From NCBI GenBank assembly GCA_041650255.1, contig JBAZLL010000004.1, positions 1 through 64,000 on the forward strand: DNA of 64,000 nucleotides, read 5' to 3'. Below are positions 26,547-34,558 of the stretch, one piece after another. The notes under the pieces are model-generated. The model was not told the DNA's origin, made no database searches, and was given only the letters and a program-made list of their open reading frames with translations. Both the position numbers and the translations under genes were made by a program. Within the stretch, counting starts at the first letter, position 1, and the number at the start of each line of letters is the position of its first letter. This DNA is from 1-14-0-10-45-29 sp041650255. Lineage in GTDB: Archaea; Micrarchaeota; Micrarchaeia; Anstonellales; Anstonellaceae.

Positions 26547-28931
26547 ATGGAACTTGCGCAAAGGCTGGATTGCAAAACAGAGCAGAAATGGCAAAAATTC
26601 TGGGAAGAGAAAAAATTCTTTTCCTTTGACGAGTCGGACTCTTCCAGACCCGTTTATTCACTGGACACTCCTCCACCTTTTACCTCCGGTGATTTGCACA
26701 TGGGGCACGTTCTCTCATACTCTTACTTTGATTTTGTAGCCCGCTACAAACGCATGAAAGGCTTCAATGTTTATTTCCCTCAAGGCTGGGATTGTCAGGG
26801 ATTTCCAACCGAAGTAAAAGTGGAAAAAAAATATGGCAGACAGCCCCCTACAGAATTTCGAAAGCTTTGCATTGAATGGACAGAAGGCTGTATCCTAAAT
26901 ATGAAAAGCCAGATGCAGCGAATGGGCTTTTCTCCGGATTGGAAATTTGAATATCGCACAATGGATGATACGTATCATAGCAGCGTGCAACTCTCAATTC
27001 TTAAAATGTATGAAAGCGGGCAGGTATATCGCTCAAAGCATCCTGTTTTCTGGTGCCCGAAATGCCATTCAGCATTGGCAAAAACCGATACTGATGATGT
27101 AGAGCGTTCAACCAATTTGCACGACATAAAATTCATCTTAGAAACTTCCGACAAAAAGCAATCGGAGCTTGTAATCGCCACCACCCGACCAGAGCTTATG
27201 CATGCCTGTGTCGCGGTTCTTTACCATCCAAGCGATGTGCGCTACAACAAGCTAAAGGGTGCATTTGCAATCACCGCGCTTGGAAAAGAAGTGCCATTTT
27301 TGCCCGATTCCGACGTTGACAAGGAATTTGGAACCGGTGTTGTAATGGTTTGCACATTCGGCGACAAGCAAGATGTTGTATGGATGTACCGCCACAAACT
27401 GCCTTATATAAAAGCGCTTGATGATTACGGCAGGCTGGTAAACTCTGGCGAATTTGACGGGCTAAAAATAGATGAGGCAAAGAAAAAAATAATCGAAAAA
27501 TTCATTGCAGAGAAAAAACTTGTAGGCTCAAAACAAATCAACCAGACAATAAAAGTGCATGACCGCTGTTCCACTCCGATAGAGCTTGCGGACTCATGGC
27601 AATGGTTTGCAAAAATCACGCAAAAAAAGGACGAGATAATAAAAACCGCCAAAGAAATGAAATGGCATCCGGATTTTGCAATTGCAAATCTCATAGATTG
27701 GGCAAACTATGTTGAGTGGGATTGGGTAATTTCACGCCAGCGCGTATTTGGCACGCCCATTCCTTTTTGGGTATGTGAAAAATGCAACGAGATAATTCCC
27801 GCAAGCGAGAGTGAGCTTCCAGCAAACCCTTCTCTTTTGGAGAAAAAATGCAAAAAATGCGGCGGCAATGCAAAAGGCGAGTCTTCCGTATTTGACTGCT
27901 GGGTGGACTCTTCCATTTCTCCACTAATAATTTCCCGCTGGCAGAAAGATGAAAATTTCTTCAAAAAAACTTATCCCGCCTCTCTTCGTCCGCAAGGAGT
28001 GGAAATCATCCGCACATGGGCGTTTTACACTATTTACAGGTGCAAAGAGCTTACTGGCAAGGCTCCTTTCAAAGAGCTTTTGCTAAACGGAAATGTTCTT
28101 GCGCCAGACGGAAAGAAAATGTCAAAATCACTTGGAAACATTGTAGCTCCGGACAAGCTCATTGACGAGTACGGTGCGGATTCGGTTCGCATCTGGGCGG
28201 CTCTCTCAGGTGCAATGGCAAAAGACCGCCCTCTTTCCTATCAGGATATAAAATATGCAAAAAGCTTTTTGAACAAGCTTCTTAACGCCGGAAAATTCGT
28301 ACAGCAATCCACTTTAGGGTATTTACATTCTTCGCCCCCGCCAAAGAGTTTGCGAGCAATAGACAAATATTTCCTGCACAGGCTGGGAGAAGTAATCACC
28401 GATTGCAACTCTCATTGGAGTGAATACGAATTTCATCACATCGTAAAGCGCGTGCATGATTTCTTCTGGCATGAATTTTGCGACTATTATCTGGAGTATT
28501 CCAAATCCAGAATTTATGGGCAGGATGAGGATGCGAAAAAAGCCGCTCAATATGTTCTTTACACGATTTATACAAACGTCGTTCTTTTGCTCACTCCAAT
28601 AATTCCGCATGCATGCGAGGAAGTGTGGCAGGCTTTCAAGAAGGGCGAGGGGCAAACAGTAATGTTCGAGAAATATCCCTGTGATGTTCAAGGACTTTCG
28701 TACCCTGATTTTATGCCCGCAGGCATTCTCTTGTCGGAACTTGTATCGGCAATCAGGCAGGAAAAAGCAAACAGAAAAATGGCTCTCAATTCGCAAGTGC
28801 CCTCGCTTGAGATTTGTCTGCGCAAGCAGGATGCCGAATTGATTGATTCAATAAAAGCCGAGCTATTATCAGTCTGCAATATAGTTGATTTGCAAATAAA
28901 AATCGGAGAAAGCACACAAATAAACTGGTAA
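26547..28931 (+). CDS. valS: Valyl-tRNA synthetase
   Basis: 794 residues, class I. ATP motifs are HMGH in 'GDLHMGHVLSY' and KMSKS in 'DGKKMSKSLGN'. A CPKCH zinc ribbon, the CP1 editing domain ('IATTRPELMHACVAVLYHP') and a second zinc knuckle (CEKC...CKKCGG) are present. 'STVFDCWVDSS'-type specificity residues appear as 'VFDCWVDSSIS', which fits ValRS rather than IleRS or LeuRS. It is shorter than usual archaeal ValRS (about 860-900) because the C-terminal coiled-coil is reduced. I chose ATG 26547; GTG 26538 is possible. Confidence 0.93.
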   Translation: MELAQRLDCKTEQKWQKFWEEKKFFSFDESDSSRPVYSLDTPPPFTSGDLHMGHVLSYSYFDFVARYKRMKGFNVYFPQGWDCQGFPTEVKVEKKYGRQPPTEFRKLCIEWTEGCILNMKSQMQRMGFSPDWKFEYRTMDDTYHSSVQLSILKMYESGQVYRSKHPVFWCPKCHSALAKTDTDDVERSTNLHDIKFILETSDKKQSELVIATTRPELMHACVAVLYHPSDVRYNKLKGAFAITALGKEVPFLPDSDVDKEFGTGVVMVCTFGDKQDVVWMYRHKLPYIKALDDYGRLVNSGEFDGLKIDEAKKKIIEKFIAEKKLVGSKQINQTIKVHDRCSTPIELADSWQWFAKITQKKDEIIKTAKEMKWHPDFAIANLIDWANYVEWDWVISRQRVFGTPIPFWVCEKCNEIIPASESELPANPSLLEKKCKKCGGNAKGESSVFDCWVDSSISPLIISRWQKDENFFKKTYPASLRPQGVEIIRTWAFYTIYRCKELTGKAPFKELLLNGNVLAPDGKKMSKSLGNIVAPDKLIDEYGADSVRIWAALSGAMAKDRPLSYQDIKYAKSFLNKLLNAGKFVQQSTLGYLHSSPPPKSLRAIDKYFLHRLGEVITDCNSHWSEYEFHHIVKRVHDFFWHEFCDYYLEYSKSRIYGQDEDAKKAAQYVLYTIYTNVVLLLTPIIPHACEEVWQAFKKGEGQTVMFEKYPCDVQGLSYPDFMPAGILLSELVSAIRQEKANRKMALNSQVPSLEICLRKQDAELIDSIKAELLSVCNIVDLQIKIGESTQINW

Positions 28932-28975
28932 TTCCCAGCCAAATATTTCATAAAAGCCAAACTCTGTTGATTTCA

Positions 28976-29542
28976 ATGCAGGATATATTGTTTCTCACTT
29001 CAAACCCGCACAAGGTTTCCGAAGCCAAAAGCATTTTAAAGAGCTATAACCTAAATGTAGTTAGTTCACAACAGAAGGGAACCGAAATACAGTCGGATTC
29101 AATTTCTGAAGTGGCGCGAGTATGCGCCGAGAATGCGTATAAGCATATCAAAAAGCCCCTGTTCGTAGAGGATTCGGGTTTGTTTATTGACTGCTTAGGC
29201 GGATTTCCGGGCGTTTATTCATCATATGCATTAGATAAAATCGGCTGCGAAGGAATTCTTCGTTTGCTGGGCCAAGAGCGTCAACGTTCTGCCCGCTTTG
29301 AGTGTGCAATTGCATACGCAAATGAGCACGGCACCAAAAATTTTAGCGGTGTTGTGAAAGGGCAGATCGCCAACTCGATATTTGAGGGGGAAGGCTTTGG
29401 ATATGATCCTATCTTTATTCCGGATGGGCATACTCAAACTTTTTCTCAGATATTTGATGTGAAAGAAAAAATTTCACACCGCGCGATTGCCCTGCACGAA
29501 TTTGCGAAATTCCTATGCACAGCGAACAAACAAAAGGAGTGA
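28976..29542 (+). CDS. rdgB: XTP/dITP pyrophosphatase (HAM1/RdgB)
   Basis: 188 residues. The N-terminal 'FLTSNPHKVSEAKSIL' (SxNxxK), 'PLFVEDSGLFIDCLGGFPGVYSS' and 'EGEGFGYDPIFIPDG' signatures are complete, as is 'KEKISHRAIAL'. The enzyme hydrolyses XTP, ITP and deaminated dNTPs to monophosphates and keeps them out of RNA and DNA. The stop lies 5 bases before the S15 start, with the S15 ribosome-binding site inside the end of this gene. ATG 28976 is preferred over TTG 28967. Confidence 0.94.
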   Translation: MQDILFLTSNPHKVSEAKSILKSYNLNVVSSQQKGTEIQSDSISEVARVCAENAYKHIKKPLFVEDSGLFIDCLGGFPGVYSSYALDKIGCEGILRLLGQERQRSARFECAIAYANEHGTKNFSGVVKGQIANSIFEGEGFGYDPIFIPDGHTQTFSQIFDVKEKISHRAIALHEFAKFLCTANKQKE

Positions 29543-29546
29543 ATTT

Positions 29547-30002
29547 ATGGCAAAACTGCATTCAAGAAAACGGGGCCGCTCCGGTTCAAAAAGACCGGCT
29601 CTAAAAGTAGCCCCAGAGTGGGTGGAATACTCTGCCCATGAGATTGAGGATTTAGTGGTGAAGCTTGCAAAGCAAGGCAACGATGCGACGACCATCGGAC
29701 GCATTTTGCGAGACCAATACGGAGTTCCGCAAGTTCGAACAATTTGCAATAAGAAAATTTCCCAGATACTTGAGGAAAACTCAATAAAGGTAAATTATCC
29801 AGACGACCTTCTTGCGCTCATAAAGCGCGCGGTAAGAATGATTGTGCACCTTGAGAAAAACAAGGGAGATGGTACAAACACCACAAAGCTTTTGCACGTG
29901 GAGTCAAAGATAAAGAGGCTTGCTGATTATTACATTAAGAAGAAAAAGCTCCCAGTAAGCTGGAAATACGACCGTGAAAGAGCGGCGCTCATCGTGAAGT
30001 GA
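29547..30002 (+). CDS. rps15: Ribosomal protein S15 (archaeal S13e/uS15)
   Basis: 151 residues, the archaeal/eukaryotic form. It has the N-terminal extension MAKLHSRKRGRSGSKRP ahead of the S15 core 'VEYSAHEIEDLVVKLAKQGN' and the C-terminal 'ESKIKRLADYYIKKKKLP'. It binds the central domain of 16S rRNA early in 30S assembly. AGGAGTGA six bases before ATG 29547 decides the start. It is followed 4 bases after its stop by S3Ae, a common archaeal pairing. Confidence 0.97.
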   Translation: MAKLHSRKRGRSGSKRPALKVAPEWVEYSAHEIEDLVVKLAKQGNDATTIGRILRDQYGVPQVRTICNKKISQILEENSIKVNYPDDLLALIKRAVRMIVHLEKNKGDGTNTTKLLHVESKIKRLADYYIKKKKLPVSWKYDRERAALIVK

Positions 30003-30006
30003 TGTT

Positions 30007-30633
30007 ATGGCTGATACTACAACAAAACAACAGCAACCCAAAAAGAAGAAGGCTCGCTCCGGCGCAGTTGACAAATGGAAACTCAAGTCTTGGTATACTA
30101 TCAAGGCTCCCGAAATATTTGAGGGCAAAGAGCTTGGTCAACTTGTTGCAAGCGATGAGGAAACAATAAAAAACCGTGTAATCCGAGCAGGTCTTGGAGA
30201 AATCACAGGTTCGTTTTCCTCATCCACTGCATTTACTTCTGTAATGTTTAGGGTAAGTTCGGTGACCGGAAAGACTGCAAATACCAAGTTTATCGGGCAC
30301 GAGCTTTCTCCAAGCTATATCAAAACATTACTGCGAAGAAGGCGCTCAATCATCTACAATGTTGTGGATGTGAAAACCACTGACGGACAAACACTGAGAA
30401 TAAAATCGGTCGCAGTGACCGCTTTCAAAGTGTCCGAAGCCGTGAGAAAGGATTTGAGGCGCACGATAGACTCACTCATAAAAGAAATCGGCTCGCAGAT
30501 GGATTTGCCGACTCTTGCACAAGAAGTGGTGTTTGGAAAATTCTCAGCAAAAGTGTTTGGGAAAGTGAAAAACATTACTCCCATGCGCAGGCTTGAGATA
30601 AAAAAGAGTGAGCTTTCAGAAAGTTTTGAATAA
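30007..30633 (+). CDS. rps3ae: Ribosomal protein S3Ae (eS1)
   Basis: 208 residues. A lysine-rich N-terminus (KKKKARSGAVDKWKLKSWY) leads into the S3Ae core with 'APEIFEGKELGQLVASDEE' and 'GHELSPSYIKTLLRRRRS', then 'TPMRRLEIKKSELSESFE' at the end. This small-subunit protein is specific to archaea and eukaryotes. The T-rich run after the stop (TTTTCTTTTATTTTTTATTTT) is a likely terminator for the rdgB-rps15-rps3ae operon. Confidence 0.96.
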   Translation: MADTTTKQQQPKKKKARSGAVDKWKLKSWYTIKAPEIFEGKELGQLVASDEETIKNRVIRAGLGEITGSFSSSTAFTSVMFRVSSVTGKTANTKFIGHELSPSYIKTLLRRRRSIIYNVVDVKTTDGQTLRIKSVAVTAFKVSEAVRKDLRRTIDSLIKEIGSQMDLPTLAQEVVFGKFSAKVFGKVKNITPMRRLEIKKSELSESFE

Positions 30634-30639
30634 GTTCCA

Positions 30640-30700
30640 AAATTTTCTTTTATTTTTTATTTTTTTATCTATTTTTCTATTCATTTTTCTATTTTTTAAA
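30640..30700 (+). terminator. Poly-T/pyrimidine terminator region after rps3ae
   Basis: Repeated T runs with the recurring pattern TTTTTCTAT directly follow the S3Ae stop. Such runs terminate archaeal RNA polymerase without a hairpin. Confidence 0.55.
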
Positions 30701-30819
30701 TTTCTTTCTCCTCTATTCGTTTCTCCAATTTAATTTCTATCTTTTGCAATTGACAGGGTAAATTGGCGTGCGTTTGCGCGTATGCAAGAATATAAAGCAG
30801 GTCTTGTCATAAATTAGAT

Positions 30820-31188
30820 ATGCACACGCACCTAAAACGAAAGGATGCCGAAAACGTCATCATTTGCCCCAAATGCAATACTCAAAACCATTCAAGTCAA
30901 AAGCAGTGCGGCAAATGCGGCTATATCTTTCCTTCAAAGGAGAAATCAAGAGATAAAAAAAAGCAAATTCCGAATATGCCTTTTTCCGCGCCGATTGCAC
31001 AAGCTCCCGAGCAAGAAACGCAGGAAGAGCAAGAGCCACAAATTCCTAAAAATCTTACAAACCGGGGAAAAAACGAGGGGCTCATTTCGGTTGCCGGACG
31101 AGTTGTAGAATGTCCAAGATGCGCTTCTTTAATCAAGCCCGATGCAACAAGATGTCCGAAATGCGGGTATAAAACAAAGAAAAACTAA
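30820..31188 (+). CDS. Double zinc-ribbon protein
   Basis: 122 residues with one zinc ribbon at each end: CPKC...CGKCG near residues 13-32 and CPRC...CPKCG near 96-116. An intervening linker is rich in E, Q and P (QEEQEPQIP). Both ribbons are complete C4 sites of the zinc-ribbon/DZR type. Such proteins often bind nucleic acid or act as adaptors; the function here is unknown. AATATAAAG lies 25 bases before ATG 30820, so the message is probably leaderless. NAC follows after 26 bases and may share the transcript. Confidence 0.75.
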   Translation: MHTHLKRKDAENVIICPKCNTQNHSSQKQCGKCGYIFPSKEKSRDKKKQIPNMPFSAPIAQAPEQETQEEQEPQIPKNLTNRGKNEGLISVAGRVVECPRCASLIKPDATRCPKCGYKTKKN

Positions 31189-31214
31189 ATTAATTCAATT
31201 ATACAGGTGAGAAA

Positions 31215-31550
31215 ATGATTCCGGGAATGGGAAATATCGATCCAAAACAAATGGGCAAACTGATGAAGCAAATGGGCATTCAAAGCCAGGAGCTAAATGC
31301 TTCGAAAGTGACTATAGAAACCGATAGCGGGAATATAATCGTTGAAAATCCATCAGTCACGAAAATCACAATGCAGGGGCAGGCTTCATTTCAAATATCC
31401 GGGAATATTCGGCAGGAAAGCTCGATAAAGGGCGAAGACGTTCAAATGGTGGCGGAATCCGCATCCGTTTCTTTGGACGCGGCAAGAACCGCCCTTGAAG
31501 AGTGCAATGGCGACATCGCCGAGGCGATTTTAAAATTGCAAAAAGCCTGA
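31215..31550 (+). CDS. nac: Nascent polypeptide-associated complex protein (NAC)
   Basis: 111 residues. A short N-terminus 'NIDPKQMGKLMKQMGIQSQEL' is followed by the NAC beta-barrel (about 25-70) and a C-terminal UBA domain ('SVSLDAARTALEECNGDIAEAI'). Archaeal NAC forms a homodimer that binds nascent chains at the ribosome exit. AGGTGA four bases before ATG gives a clear start. The length is typical. Confidence 0.95.
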   Translation: MIPGMGNIDPKQMGKLMKQMGIQSQELNASKVTIETDSGNIIVENPSVTKITMQGQASFQISGNIRQESSIKGEDVQMVAESASVSLDAARTALEECNGDIAEAILKLQKA

Positions 31551-31734
31551 TTTTTTGCGGTTTGTTTTTTTACCACAGAATTCTTGCGGTTATTTAAACC
31601 TTATTTTGTCATAACTACTTCCCTTCGAAAGATGGGTGTGGGAGGTGGGATGGAGCCCTTGTGGTGTACCATCTCATCTTCATTTGTGAACCCTCAAGCA
31701 TCGCTTTTTATTTCTTCATTAATTTCTTCTTCTT
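31551..31734 (+). other. Intergenic region with an orphan promoter
   Basis: A good TATA-like box (GGTTATTTAAACC, 31588-31600) would start transcription near 31617, yet the next gene has its own T/A box near 31703 and starts at 31735. The ~90 bases between are G-rich (GGGTGTGGGAGGTGGGATGG) and can pair GATGG with CCATC. I see no protein here; a small RNA or an upstream promoter for the HAD gene is possible. Confidence 0.3.
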
Positions 31735-32394
31735 ATGAAAACATCCGTGCCAAAAGCAATTCTCTTTGACATAGACGACACCCTCTTTCCCTCAAGTGAA
31801 TTTTCATCCAAAGCTCGGGCAAATGCAATCTCTGCAATGATATGTGCAGGTATGGGTGCAACTCCTTCAAGTGCTCAAAAAGTATTGCAAAAAATAATCT
31901 CAAAGCGCGGTTCAAACTATGCCCATCATTTTGACGAGCTTGTAAAAGAATTTGTCTGCAAAGACAGCTCGCATGCAGTTGCCGCCGGCATCTGGGCATA
32001 TCATAGCACAAAGTCCTCAATAAGGCCTTATATTGGAACTAAAAACGGTCTTCTAAAGCTAAAGAAGCGCGGCTACATCTTATGCGTTGCCTCTCAAGGC
32101 AGGGTTATCAAGCAATGGGACAAACTGATTCGTTTAGGATTGGATTCCTATTTTGAGCATGTATTTGTAACCTCCAAAAGAAAAGACAGAAAATTCTATA
32201 CTTTGATTTCAAAAAAACTCAAAATTCCCCCCAGTCAAATTCTTATGGTCGGAGACAATCCGCAAACAGATATTTTACCTGCGAAATGTGCCGGAATGCA
32301 GACTGCAAGATTGATGTGCGGAAAGCATGTGCGCGAGAGTGGGAAAGCGCAAATAATGCTCTCAAGCCTTGGCAAGCTTTTTTCCCTCCTGTAG
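31735..32394 (+). CDS. HAD-superfamily phosphatase
   Basis: 219 residues. Motif I is DIDDT (13-17), motif II lies in 'LCVASQGRV', motif III is a Lys near 'SKRKDRKFY', and motif IV is 'MVGDNPQTDILPAKCAG'. The cap inserted after motif I is helical (subclass I), as in phosphoglycolate phosphatase and similar small-molecule phosphatases. The substrate cannot be told. The start is leaderless-like: ATG 31735 after a TTTTTATTTC stretch. Confidence 0.85.
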   Translation: MKTSVPKAILFDIDDTLFPSSEFSSKARANAISAMICAGMGATPSSAQKVLQKIISKRGSNYAHHFDELVKEFVCKDSSHAVAAGIWAYHSTKSSIRPYIGTKNGLLKLKKRGYILCVASQGRVIKQWDKLIRLGLDSYFEHVFVTSKRKDRKFYTLISKKLKIPPSQILMVGDNPQTDILPAKCAGMQTARLMCGKHVRESGKAQIMLSSLGKLFSLL

Positions 32395-32473
32395 GGGCTT
32401 TTTTCGCAACAATGCCCATTTATTAAGCACGTTTGCCATAAATTTATTGTACTTTATTTGTGAGGTTATGCTT

Positions 32474-33424
32474 ATGTCAGATGTATCCGAATCGTTATCA
32501 GAAGAAGTTTCACCAGAAGAGGAAAAACAAAACGCCCTTGAAAATTTCAAGAAAGCGGGCAGTATAGCCAAGGCAATTCGCGCGGACGTGCGCCACCTTG
32601 TAAATCCGGGCGAGTCTGCTTTTGATATCGCAGAATCAATAGAAAAAATGATATTTGATGCAGGCGCACGCCCCGGTTTTCCGGTAAATATCTCAATAAA
32701 CGAATACGCCGCGCATTATACTCCTCCATCTGAGGGCAGTATTCTTATCGGGGAAAAAGACGTTGTAAAAGTTGATTTCGGTGTTTCAGTTGACGGCTGT
32801 GTTGCAGACAATGCAATCACACTCGACCTTTCCGGAGAGCAGGGCAAACTTTTGGAGGCTTCGGATGAGGCTCTAAAAGCGGCGGTCGCGGCAATAAAAC
32901 CCGGTGTCGGCAACGGAGAAATCGGCGCAATAATTGAAGAAAAAATAAAATCCTACGGCTTCAAGCCGATTGAAAATCTTACCGGGCACATGTTGGAGCC
33001 ATACAATCTTCACGCAGGCGCCGATGTTCCAAATATAAAAATGGATTCCGATTACTCCTTTGAAGAGGGCGATGTCTTTGCAATAGAACCTTTCGCAACA
33101 AATGGTGTAGGGCGAGTTGTGGATACTCCCGAAGTGGAAATATATAGCGTAGTATCCGACGGAAAGCTTCGGATGCGCTCAAGCCGGGACCTTTTGCTCA
33201 AGCTTGTAAATCGCTATCTTACGCTCCCATTCGCACGCCGCTGGCTTAGCAGTGAATTCAAAAGCAAGCTCGTGCTTGGCGCCTCAATAAAAGAGCTGCT
33301 TGGCGCAGGTTGTCTTCATCCATATCCGGTTCTTCGCGAGGCAAACAAAGGGCTTGTTTCTCAATTTGAGCACACTGTTATTGTGGAACACGATGGCGCA
33401 TTTGTAATTGACGGGGAATTTTAG
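32474..33424 (+). CDS. map: Methionine aminopeptidase, type II
   Basis: 316 residues. Five metal ligands appear in the MetAP2 order: the His of 'YAAHYTPP' (substrate), Asp in 'KVDFGVSVDGCVADNA', His in 'GHMLEPYNLHAG', Glu in 'FAIEPFATNG' and Glu in 'TVIVEHDGAFVI'. The ~60-residue helical insertion before the last motif marks type II. It removes initiator Met. GAGGT at 32463 favours ATG 32474; ATG 32468 is also possible. The ~20-residue acidic N-terminal extension (ESLSEEVSPEEEKQN) is unusual for archaeal MetAP. Confidence 0.94.
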   Translation: MSDVSESLSEEVSPEEEKQNALENFKKAGSIAKAIRADVRHLVNPGESAFDIAESIEKMIFDAGARPGFPVNISINEYAAHYTPPSEGSILIGEKDVVKVDFGVSVDGCVADNAITLDLSGEQGKLLEASDEALKAAVAAIKPGVGNGEIGAIIEEKIKSYGFKPIENLTGHMLEPYNLHAGADVPNIKMDSDYSFEEGDVFAIEPFATNGVGRVVDTPEVEIYSVVSDGKLRMRSSRDLLLKLVNRYLTLPFARRWLSSEFKSKLVLGASIKELLGAGCLHPYPVLREANKGLVSQFEHTVIVEHDGAFVIDGEF

Positions 33425-33437
33425 TTGGTGGATTAAT

Positions 33438-34100
33438 TTGCAGGAAAGCTTTTTGGATAAAAAAAGGCGGGCTGCAAATATTCTTTCTGTTTTCAAAAAA
33501 GAATATTTTGGCGCGTGGACTACACTAAACTACGAAACCCCTTTCCAGCTTCTTATTGCAACCATTCTCTCGGCTCAGTGCACGGACGAGAGAATAAACA
33601 AAATAACTCCGTCCCTCTTTTTGAAATATCCAGATGCAAAATCCTTATCGCGCGCAAAAATTTCGGATATAGAGCCGATTATTTTCTCATCAGGATTTTA
33701 TCATTCAAAGGCAAAAAACATAATCTGTGCAAGCAAAAAAATAATGCAAGACTTCAATGGCAAAGTGCCCGACACAATGGAGGGGCTAATCTCCCTTGCA
33801 GGTGTTGCCCGAAAAACTGCAAACATTATTCTATTTCACGCATACGATAAAAACGAAGGAATTGCCGTAGATACTCATTGCATGCGCATTTCCCATCGTT
33901 TGGGATTTACATCTTCTTTTTCCAATCAAAATAAAATAGAAAAAGAGCTCATGGCACTCATCAATAAATCCGATTGGGGGGCGTATACGAATTGGATGGT
34001 TCTTCACGGAAGAAAATATTGCTTTGCTAAAAATCCAAAATGCAGAATTTGCCCTCTAAAAAATCTATGCCAAAAAGTAGGTGTAGAAAAGAAAAAATAG
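33438..34100 (+). CDS. nth: Endonuclease III-like DNA glycosylase/AP lyase
   Basis: 220 residues. The helix-hairpin-helix 'LISLAGVARKTANIIL' contains the catalytic Lys. 'VDTHCMRISHRLG' holds the catalytic Asp, and the C-terminal iron-sulfur loop CFAKNPKCRICPLKNLC has four Cys in the C-x6-C-x2-C-x5-C pattern. It excises oxidised pyrimidines and nicks the site. TTG 33438 is the start supported by GGTGGAT at 33427, 13 bases after the map stop. Confidence 0.93.
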   Translation: MQESFLDKKRRAANILSVFKKEYFGAWTTLNYETPFQLLIATILSAQCTDERINKITPSLFLKYPDAKSLSRAKISDIEPIIFSSGFYHSKAKNIICASKKIMQDFNGKVPDTMEGLISLAGVARKTANIILFHAYDKNEGIAVDTHCMRISHRLGFTSSFSNQNKIEKELMALINKSDWGAYTNWMVLHGRKYCFAKNPKCRICPLKNLCQKVGVEKKK

Positions 34101-34128
34101 TTAGCAATCCATCCTCCCTGTTCTTTTT

Positions 34129-34542
34129 TCAAGTAGAATCCAAAACCCGCCCAAATTTTACTTCCGCGCCCATTTTTCTTTTCCAAAAATAAATCGCAGT
34201 GGTCGGCACTCCGACTTTTTCAGATATGTCCTTTGCTTTTTCTCCGCTTTGCAAAAGCTCCTGCGCCAACATTTTTTTCTCCATGGAAAACTTTTGCGGT
34301 CTGCCTGCGCGTTTTTTAACGATGATAATTTCAATGCCCGCCGCTTCAAGCGCCCGCTTCACTTTTTGCGGCACGGTGCGATTTATTCCCTCGCTCATAC
34401 TAATCTTATTCACTTTTGTCTGATTCAGCAACCTTAGAAAAATCTGTTTTGAGGGCTTTGTTTTTATCTGTACCTCATTTTCCTGCCCGGCACCAAAAAT
34501 CTGCCCATACATTTTTTCTCTGCTTCCTTTTAGTACGAGCAT
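34129..34542 (-). CDS. Small helix-turn-helix protein
   Basis: 137 residues from ATG 34542, which has a GTGA just upstream; GTG 34548 is an alternative. The first ~60 residues are basic and not recognised. Residues ~85-130 carry an HTH of the HTH_23/28 type: 'KFSMEKKMLAQELLQSGEK' then 'KDISEKVGVPTTAIYFWKRK', like the N-terminal part of transposase-like or resolvase HTHs. A GRPQK hook before it may enter the minor groove. It is downstream of the unknown helical protein and the Top6 genes on the same strand (16-base gap). Probably a DNA-binding regulator; the target is unknown. Confidence 0.65.
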   Translation of the reverse strand: MLVLKGSREKMYGQIFGAGQENEVQIKTKPSKQIFLRLLNQTKVNKISMSEGINRTVPQKVKRALEAAGIEIIIVKKRAGRPQKFSMEKKMLAQELLQSGEKAKDISEKVGVPTTAIYFWKRKMGAEVKFGRVLDST

Positions 34543-34558
34543 TTTCACACGCCTAAAC

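Noticed and set aside
31584..31769. 61-codon frame before the HAD gene
   Set aside because: It runs into the HAD gene in another frame and has low-complexity Ser/Phe composition.
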